Shown here in pieces: positions 6,961 to 11,621 of a stretch of 11,621 bases of DNA. Where the stretch lies: assembly GCA_020029455.1 (NCBI GenBank), contig JAIBJH010000064.1:1-11621 (forward strand). Reading direction: 5' to 3'. The DNA is from Hyphomicrobiales bacterium. GTDB taxonomy: Bacteria; Pseudomonadota; Alphaproteobacteria; Rhizobiales; Aestuariivirgaceae. Under the pieces are notes generated by a model that made no database searches, was not told the DNA's origin, and saw nothing but the letters and a program-made list of their open reading frames with translations. The translations under genes were made by a program, and so were the position numbers. Positions within the stretch are counted from its first letter, which is position 1. Each line of letters starts with the position of its first letter.

Positions 6961-7362
6961 ATGCAAGGTATTCTCAACGTCATCCTCGTCATCCACCTCA
7001 TCATCGCGGTGCTGCTCATCGGCCTCATCCTTTTGCAAAAGTCGGAAGGAGGTGCCTTGGGCATCGGCGGCAGCGGGGCAGGTGGCGGCAATCTCTTTTC
7101 GGCCCGTGGCGTGGGCAATGGCCTGACGCGCGGCACCGCTTTTCTTGCGGTTTGCTTCTTCGCAACCTCCATTGCCCTCACCGTGTTGGCGACCCGCAAG
7201 ACGGCGCCCACATCTGTCTTCGGTGATGCGCCTGCGGCGGAGCAGGGCCAGCCAGCCTCCGGTGACGGGCAGTCCGGCGGCGGCCTGCTGCCCAACCTCG
7301 GGCAGGGCACGGGCGGCCAGGGCACCCAGCCCACAACGCCGCAAGTCCCCACAAACAACTGA
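6961..7362 (+). CDS. secG: Preprotein translocase subunit SecG
   Basis: Small inner-membrane subunit of the SecYEG channel that stimulates SecA-driven protein export. The product is 133 residues with the family layout: membrane segment 1 at about 4-25, a cytoplasmic loop with LLQKSEGGALGIGG (24-37) and NLFSARG (44-50), and membrane segment 2 at about 58-77. After residue 80 comes a low-complexity tail of about 54 residues rich in Gly, Gln, Pro and Thr; such tails are common in alphaproteobacterial SecG and vary greatly. The start ATG has only a weak GGAAC upstream, inside a 10-bp palindrome. The gene lies 80 bp after the hydrolase gene and 227 bp before pyrG. Identification rests on the LLQKSEGG and FSARG motifs plus the two membrane segments. 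Confidence 0.95.
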   Translation: MQGILNVILVIHLIIAVLLIGLILLQKSEGGALGIGGSGAGGGNLFSARGVGNGLTRGTAFLAVCFFATSIALTVLATRKTAPTSVFGDAPAAEQGQPASGDGQSGGGLLPNLGQGTGGQGTQPTTPQVPTNN

Positions 7363-7403
7363 TTTTCCGCATTGTAATAGCCTGTGAAACATCGCGCGCT
7401 TCC

Positions 7404-7426
7404 CGGCAAGCCCGCTGGGCTTGCCG
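7404..7426 (+). repeat. Perfect 10-bp hairpin (tip of P2)
   Basis: CGGCAAGCCC and GGGCTTGCCG are exact reverse complements separated by GCT. It is the most stable-looking hairpin of the secG-pyrG spacer and forms the distal part of P2. It lies 41 bp after the secG stop and is followed by ACAAGG, not a T-run. Confidence 0.8.
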
Positions 7427-7456
7427 ACAAGGAATCGTGCTAAGTCAATAGGTTGG

Positions 7457-7501
7457 AACAAGTCCTTATCGCGAAAGTCTTCAACTTTCGCAGGACTTGT
7501 T
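7457..7501 (+). repeat. Two-part hairpin (P3)
   Basis: AACAAGTCCT (7457-7466) and AGGACTTGTT (7492-7501) pair perfectly. GCGAAAGT (7471-7478) and ACTTTCGC (7484-7491) continue the helix around the loop CTTCA. The bases TATC (7467-7470) bulge on the 5' side only. That makes 18 paired positions without a mismatch. Confidence 0.8.
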
Positions 7502-7578
7502 GTGATGTTTCACGGGCTATCCACAGCCATTTCCCATGCGGTGATTTCCTGCTTCGAATCTTGGCCGGGGCTGGCTAT

Positions 7579-7584
7579 GAGGGG
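7579..7584 (+). promoter_or_regulatory. pyrG ribosome binding site
   Basis: GAGGGG lies 5 nt before the pyrG ATG at 7590 and fixes that start. The 58 nt between the end of P1 and this site show no clear promoter or further strong hairpin. Confidence 0.75.
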
Positions 7585-7589
7585 CTCCC

Positions 7590-9218
7590 ATGGCGCGATA
7601 CATCTTCATTACCGGCGGCGTGGTTTCTTCCCTTGGCAAAGGTCTGGCATCGGCAGCGTTAGGTGCGCTGCTGCAGGCCCGTGGTTTCAAGGTGAGGCTG
7701 CGAAAACTTGATCCCTATTTGAACGTCGATCCGGGAACCATGAGCCCGTATCAGCATGGCGAAGTTTTCGTCACTGACGACGGTGCGGAAACCGATCTCG
7801 ATCTCGGCCACTATGAGCGTTTCACCGGCCGCCACGCCAACAAGGATGACAACATCACAACGGGCCGCATCTATCAGGAGATCATCGCCAAGGAACGGCG
7901 CGGCGATTTCCTTGGCGGCACGGTGCAGGTGATTCCCCATGTCACTGATGCCATCAAGGAATTCATCGGCACCGGGAATGGCGGCTTCGATTTCGTGCTT
8001 GTGGAAATCGGCGGCACCGTTGGCGACATTGAAGGCCTGCCGTTCCTTGAAGCGATCCGACAGTTCGGCCAGGAACAACCACGTGGCTCATGCATCTACA
8101 TTCACCTGACGCTGTTGCCCTATATTCCGACAGCCGGTGAACTGAAAACCAAACCCACGCAGCATTCCGTGAAAGAGCTTCGTTCCATCGGCATTCAGCC
8201 GGATATTCTTTTGTGCCGCGCCGACCGGGAAATCCCTGTCAATGAGCGGCGCAAGATTGCGCTTTTCTGCAACGTTAGGCTATCTGCCGTCATCCAGGCG
8301 CTCGATGTCGGCAATATTTATGACGTGCCACGCGCTTACCATGCTGAGGGCCTTGATCAGGAAGTGCTGGACGCTTTCGGTATCACCCCGGCAGCCAAGC
8401 CCGATCTCTCGCGCTGGACCGAGATCATGCAGCGCATCACCCATCCCGAGGGCGAGGTCAACATTGCAGTGGTGGGCAAGTACACGGGTTTGCTCGATGC
8501 CTACAAGTCTCTCAAGGAAGCCTTGATCCATGGTGGCATCGCCAATCGCGTGAAGGTCAATCTCGAATGGATCGAGAGCGAGGTCTTCGAGAATGAGGAT
8601 CCCGCGCCCTTCCTCGAGGGCGTGCATGGCATTCTCGTGCCAGGTGGATTCGGAGAGCGCGGCTCAGAAGGCAAGATCAAGGCGGCCGCCTTTGCCCGCA
8701 TGCGCAAGGTGCCTTATTTCGGCATCTGCTTCGGCATGCAGATGGCCTGCATCGAGGCCGCTCGCAATCTCTGCGGCATTGCCAAGGCAAGCTCCACGGA
8801 GTTCGGACAGACAGCAGAACCCGTGGTCGGTACCATGACCGAATGGATGAAGGGCAACGAACTGGAAATCCGGAAAGCCGGCGGTGACATGGGCGGCACC
8901 ATGCGACTTGGCGCTTATGATGCGACGTTAACCAAAGGCAGCCATATCGCGGAGATCTATGGCGACACCCATATTTCGGAACGTCACCGCCACCGCTATG
9001 AGGTGAACACCGCCTACCGCGAAAGGTTGGAAAAGGCTGGTTTGCGCTTTGCCGGCATGTCTCCCGATGGCCTTCTGCCAGAAACGGTGGAGTATCCAGA
9101 CCATCCCTGGTTCATCGGCGTGCAATATCATCCGGAACTGAAATCCAAGCCCTTCGAACCGCATCCTCTGTTTGCCTCGTTTATCGAAGCGGCTGTTGTC
9201 CAAAGCCGATTGGTCTAG
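7590..9218 (+). CDS. pyrG: CTP synthase (glutamine-hydrolysing)
   Basis: Makes CTP from UTP, ATP and glutamine, the last step of de novo pyrimidine nucleotide synthesis; a cytoplasmic tetramer. The product is 542 residues, the family norm. The N-terminal synthetase domain (about 1-267) shows MARYIFITGGVVSSLGKGL with the ATP loop at 13-18, the strongly conserved stretch at 40-76 (LDPYLNVDPGTMSPYQHGEV onward) and the acidic metal-site motif EIGGTVGDIE at 139-148. The C-terminal class I glutaminase domain (about 290-535) has nucleophile Cys380 in GICFGMQ, and His514/Glu516 in VQYHPE. All expected catalytic residues are present. CTP feedback inhibition and GTP activation are known for the family. 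The long structured spacer upstream could carry additional regulation. It lies 9 bp before the channel gene, so both are probably on one transcript. Confidence 0.99.
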   Translation: MARYIFITGGVVSSLGKGLASAALGALLQARGFKVRLRKLDPYLNVDPGTMSPYQHGEVFVTDDGAETDLDLGHYERFTGRHANKDDNITTGRIYQEIIAKERRGDFLGGTVQVIPHVTDAIKEFIGTGNGGFDFVLVEIGGTVGDIEGLPFLEAIRQFGQEQPRGSCIYIHLTLLPYIPTAGELKTKPTQHSVKELRSIGIQPDILLCRADREIPVNERRKIALFCNVRLSAVIQALDVGNIYDVPRAYHAEGLDQEVLDAFGITPAAKPDLSRWTEIMQRITHPEGEVNIAVVGKYTGLLDAYKSLKEALIHGGIANRVKVNLEWIESEVFENEDPAPFLEGVHGILVPGGFGERGSEGKIKAAAFARMRKVPYFGICFGMQMACIEAARNLCGIAKASSTEFGQTAEPVVGTMTEWMKGNELEIRKAGGDMGGTMRLGAYDATLTKGSHIAEIYGDTHISERHRHRYEVNTAYRERLEKAGLRFAGMSPDGLLPETVEYPDHPWFIGVQYHPELKSKPFEPHPLFASFIEAAVVQSRLV

Positions 9219-9227
9219 AGTGAGGGC

Positions 9228-11582
9228 ATGACCCGCGTCCTGCTTCAGATCGCGCTGTTAACCATCTGGCTTTTGGCCGCGCTCATCCCGGCCAATGCCG
9301 CTGACGAAGCGCTCATCCGGCAACTCGAAACCAATGCCGTGCAGCTGCAGGTCGAACTGCGCAAACTCACGCTCCTGCCGCGGAATACCTCCACCCGTGA
9401 AGCTGTCCAGGCGGACCGTGCCGGCCTTTCGGATATTCGGGCAAAGGCAAAGGAAGCCGGGCAAAAAATGGACGGGTCTTTGGCAGAGGTAACCAAGCAG
9501 GTCGAAGAGCTTGGACCACTGCCGGAACCCGGCAAGAGTGAACCGCAGTCCATTGCCCAGAAGCGTTTATTGCTGACGGGCCAGCTCGATCGCCTGCAAG
9601 GCCTGCGCAAGCAATTTGACCTCATGGCGCTCGAGGCGGAACAGGCCGAGGCGCGCCTGACCGAGCTGCAACGTGAGCAATTTCTGCAACGCATCTTTGC
9701 CTTCGAGCGTTCGATCCTCGATCCGCGCCTGTGGTGGGATGTCCTCTCGGGCGCCAGCAACTTTGCCGATATCGCGATGCAGCGCATGCGTGCGAGCTGG
9801 CTGACCCGCACATCAATCTCGCAGCCGTTATCGCTGATCATCTTCCCGGCAGGCATGCTTCTGCTCTGGCTCATCACCAACCGCATCCTGCCCATCCTGT
9901 TCTCCGGCCTCGCACCCCCAATCGCCGGAAGACCGGAAGACATGACGGCGCTGTTCAAGCTCTGGACCGCCGTTTGGGGAGGGGTCAAGTTTGTTCTCGC
10001 AGCCGTCGTGGGCTTGATCCTGTTGAATGTGGCTCTCGCCACTGCGGGCTATCTTCCGGGCTCGACGGAGACGGCGTTCCGGGCAGTTTTCAGTGGCGTG
10101 GCGAGCGCCATCATGAGCGCCGGCCTTCTTTATGTCGTCTGCTCCCCCGGCCGGCCGGAAAGACGCCTGGTGGCTGTTGGCGAACAGGCCGCGCGCACAT
10201 TACCGGTCCTGGCCGGCCTCGCCTCATTTGTTGACGAAACCGGTGACAACCTGCAGCAGCTCGCAAGTACTTTCAATCTGCCGGTCAGCTATGTCGTTGG
10301 CCACTCTGCCGTCGTTGCCTTACTGCTCATCCTCCTGCTGGCTTCGGCCCTGCACCTCGTTCGTCGTGAAGCCGCCAGGGGTCTGACGGACGGGCAAACT
10401 CCGTACTTCCTGGTCTGGACGCTGCGCCTGATGCCGCTGATCTGGCTGCTGCTCATGATTGCAGCCTTGGCGCTGGTCTTTGGTTTTGTCGCCTTCTCCT
10501 ACTTTGTCGCAAGCAATCTGTTGAGTTCACTTCTGCTTGTGGTGGCACTTGGAACGCTCCACGCCCTGTTAAACGCGTTCTGTCTCGCCATGGCCGAGCC
10601 GAACAGCGGCCCCGGACAATTGCTGCGGCGGTTCTTCGGCTGGACGGAATCGGCCATCGCACGCACCGCCCTTCTCCTGCGGACGATGGCGGACGTGGTC
10701 CTGACGGTTGTGGCGGTGGTCATCCTCATCGGGATGTGGACGGACGTCCTCTTTGACACTTACAGCATATTAGCTGCCGTGCGAGATGGCTTCAGCATCG
10801 GCAGCATCTCGGTTTCGCCGGTTGCGCTCGCCATCGGAGTGACCGTACTCGTCGTCGGTGTGCTGCTGACACGTTACATCTCAAAATGGCTTGAATTTCG
10901 CGTTCTGAGAGACACCCAACTCGACCCGGGTGTGCGCAACTCGATCCATTCCGCGACGAGCTATGCCGGCTACATTCTCGCAGCAATACTTGCCCTGACA
11001 GCAACCGGTGTCGATTTCTCCAATGTGGCGCTCATTGCCGGTGCCCTTGGTGTCGGTATCGGTCTTGGCCTGCAGTCCATCGTTAACAATTTTGTCTCGG
11101 GCCTTATCCTCCTTGCCGAACGGCCGATGCGTGTGGGCGATTGGGTTGTGACCAAGGCTGGCGAGGGTGTGGTCAAGAAGATCAATGTGCGAGCCACGGA
11201 AATAGAGACTTTCGACAATGCCACCATCATTGTTCCGAATTCAAATCTCATCAGCGATGCAGTGTTGAACTGGACCCATCGGGACACCGTAGGAAGGTTT
11301 ACCGTGCCCGTCTCCGTGACCCATGGCACTGATCCGAAGTTCGTGCAGGAGACGTTGCTGAAGATTGCCCAAGACCACCCCAAGGTGATGCGCCATCCCG
11401 CGCCGGTCGTGCAGCTTTCGCGGATTTCACAGCTTTCGCTCGACTTCGACCTGCGCGGCTATACCCAGCATGTCTTCGACGGAGTCTTTGTCAGCAGTGA
11501 CATCCGCATGGCGATTGTCGAGAAATTGCCCAAGAAAATGCTGCTGGTTCAGCCCCAGCCGCCTCCACCGCGCGGCAAGTAA
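9228..11582 (+). CDS. MscS-family mechanosensitive ion channel with long N-terminal periplasmic domain (DUF3772 type)
   Basis: Probable inner-membrane channel that opens under membrane tension to release solutes during hypo-osmotic shock. It has 784 residues, far longer than E. coli MscS (286), in the range of large MscS-like proteins. Seen: a signal peptide at 1-24 with ANA before the likely cleavage site; a Gln/Glu/Leu-rich, coiled-coil-prone periplasmic region at about 28-190 matching the DUF3772 arrangement; and about ten membrane segments between 199 and 629. The MscS core holds the pore helix ALIAGALGVGIGLGLQSIVN (601-620) followed by NNFVSGLILLAERPMRVGDW and the beta domain with NATIIVPNSNLISDAVLNW (664-682). 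A short cytoplasmic domain ends in a Pro-rich tail near 776-781. The start is 9 bp after pyrG with GAGGG unusually close to the ATG and AGAG a little upstream. Core identity is firm; its own physiological role is inferred from the family. Confidence 0.93.
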   Translation: MTRVLLQIALLTIWLLAALIPANAADEALIRQLETNAVQLQVELRKLTLLPRNTSTREAVQADRAGLSDIRAKAKEAGQKMDGSLAEVTKQVEELGPLPEPGKSEPQSIAQKRLLLTGQLDRLQGLRKQFDLMALEAEQAEARLTELQREQFLQRIFAFERSILDPRLWWDVLSGASNFADIAMQRMRASWLTRTSISQPLSLIIFPAGMLLLWLITNRILPILFSGLAPPIAGRPEDMTALFKLWTAVWGGVKFVLAAVVGLILLNVALATAGYLPGSTETAFRAVFSGVASAIMSAGLLYVVCSPGRPERRLVAVGEQAARTLPVLAGLASFVDETGDNLQQLASTFNLPVSYVVGHSAVVALLLILLLASALHLVRREAARGLTDGQTPYFLVWTLRLMPLIWLLLMIAALALVFGFVAFSYFVASNLLSSLLLVVALGTLHALLNAFCLAMAEPNSGPGQLLRRFFGWTESAIARTALLLRTMADVVLTVVAVVILIGMWTDVLFDTYSILAAVRDGFSIGSISVSPVALAIGVTVLVVGVLLTRYISKWLEFRVLRDTQLDPGVRNSIHSATSYAGYILAAILALTATGVDFSNVALIAGALGVGIGLGLQSIVNNFVSGLILLAERPMRVGDWVVTKAGEGVVKKINVRATEIETFDNATIIVPNSNLISDAVLNWTHRDTVGRFTVPVSVTHGTDPKFVQETLLKIAQDHPKVMRHPAPVVQLSRISQLSLDFDLRGYTQHVFDGVFVSSDIRMAIVEKLPKKMLLVQPQPPPPRGK

Positions 11583-11584
11583 TC

Positions 11585-11621
11585 ATGGCAGACAGTGCAT
11601 CGGAAACCGGCCTGGAGGCAA
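11585..11621 (+). CDS. Start of an unidentified gene (partial)
   Basis: An ATG 2 bp after the channel stop opens a frame reading MADSASETGLEA up to the window edge. The close spacing suggests it continues the pyrG-channel transcript. Twelve residues are too few to identify a family, and the ribosome binding site is weak (GGCAAG upstream). In several Rhizobiales kdsA and eno follow pyrG, but this N terminus does not by itself show either. Confidence 0.4.
   Translation, partial: MADSASETGLEA

Larger units (their letters stand above)
7377..7520 (+). ncRNA. Three-way-junction structured element between secG and pyrG (candidate RNA or MITE)
   Basis: Seen by direct base pairing. P1: 7377-7393 pairs with 7504-7520 over 17 positions, with one U-G wobble (7383/7514). 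P2: 7394-7403 pairs with 7431-7440 (9 of 10, one wobble at 7396/7438, one C-U mismatch), then after a 4-nt bulge (ACAA) 7404-7413 pairs perfectly with 7417-7426 around the loop GCT. P3: 7457-7466 pairs perfectly with 7492-7501, and inside it 7471-7478 with 7484-7491 around CTTCA, with a 4-nt bulge at 7467-7470. The linkers are 0, 16 (7441-7456) and 2 nt. Both wobbles are valid only in plus-strand RNA. No T-run follows any helix, so it is not an intrinsic terminator. I do not recognise the family. It may be a pyrG leader element, a processed small RNA, or a non-autonomous mobile element with P1 as terminal inverted repeats. The structure is well supported; the function is not. Confidence 0.6.

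Noticed and set aside
7404..7426. P2 tip hairpin as the secG terminator
   Set aside because: It is followed by ACAAGGAATC rather than a T-run and is better explained as part of the larger folded element.
6919..7461. 180-codon minus-strand open frame opposite secG
   Set aside because: It is antisense to a clear secG and is explained by high G+C. The translation is Arg/Ala-rich with no recognisable motif.
7377..7520. Structured element as a tRNA, 4.5S SRP RNA or 6S RNA
   Set aside because: There is no tRNA acceptor/anticodon layout, no SRP GGAA tetraloop with its asymmetric loop, and a three-way junction rather than the long bubble hairpin of 6S RNA.
7421..7711. 96-codon plus-strand open frame running through the secG-pyrG spacer into pyrG
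   Set aside because: It crosses helices P2 and P3 and overlaps the pyrG start in another frame. It has no ribosome binding site and its product resembles no family I know.
9245..10042. 265-codon minus-strand open frame opposite the channel gene
   Set aside because: Ser/Arg-rich antisense shadow of a well-supported membrane protein.

Overview
The window looks like chromosomal housekeeping DNA of an alphaproteobacterium, probably Hyphomicrobiales (Rhizobiales) or a close relative. I infer this from the moderately high G+C, from protein sequences typical of that class, and from the gene order: a SurA/PpiD-type isomerase beside trp genes, divergent from a tpiA-secG-pyrG run, which I recall as common there. 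No database search was run, so no genus is named. There are no rRNA or tRNA genes, no CRISPR array, no complete insertion sequence and no phage genes.

The left half is read on the minus strand. In transcription order it holds a membrane-anchored SurA/PpiD-type periplasmic chaperone (3606-5495), trpE, trpG, trpD and the first 134 codons of trpC, which runs off the left edge. The gap between chaperone and trpE is 28 bp. trpE/trpG and trpG/trpD each overlap by 4 bp (ATGA), so the five genes probably form one transcript. TrpE and TrpG together make anthranilate from chorismate, TrpD adds the phosphoribosyl group, and TrpC closes the indole ring. A 45-bp imperfect palindrome that looks like a small dispersed repeat lies between trpD and trpC.

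The right half is read on the plus strand from a divergent intergenic region of about 140 bp (5496-5636). It holds tpiA (triose-phosphate isomerase), a gene of the L-2-amino-thiazoline-4-carboxylic acid hydrolase family overlapping the tpiA stop codon, secG (Sec translocon subunit), pyrG (CTP synthase), a large MscS-type mechanosensitive channel with a long periplasmic domain, and the first 12 codons of an unidentified gene. tpiA-hydrolase and pyrG-mscS are tight pairs that are probably cotranscribed.

The most notable non-coding feature is in the 227 bp between secG and pyrG. Bases 7377-7520 fold almost completely into a three-way junction: a 17-bp closing stem and two long internal hairpins. 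Its two non-Watson-Crick pairs are G-U wobbles in the plus-strand RNA and would be A-C mismatches in the minus-strand RNA, which hints at a functional plus-strand RNA. It could be a pyrG leader, a processed small RNA, or a MITE/intergenic mosaic element with terminal inverted repeats. I do not recognise it as a named RNA family.
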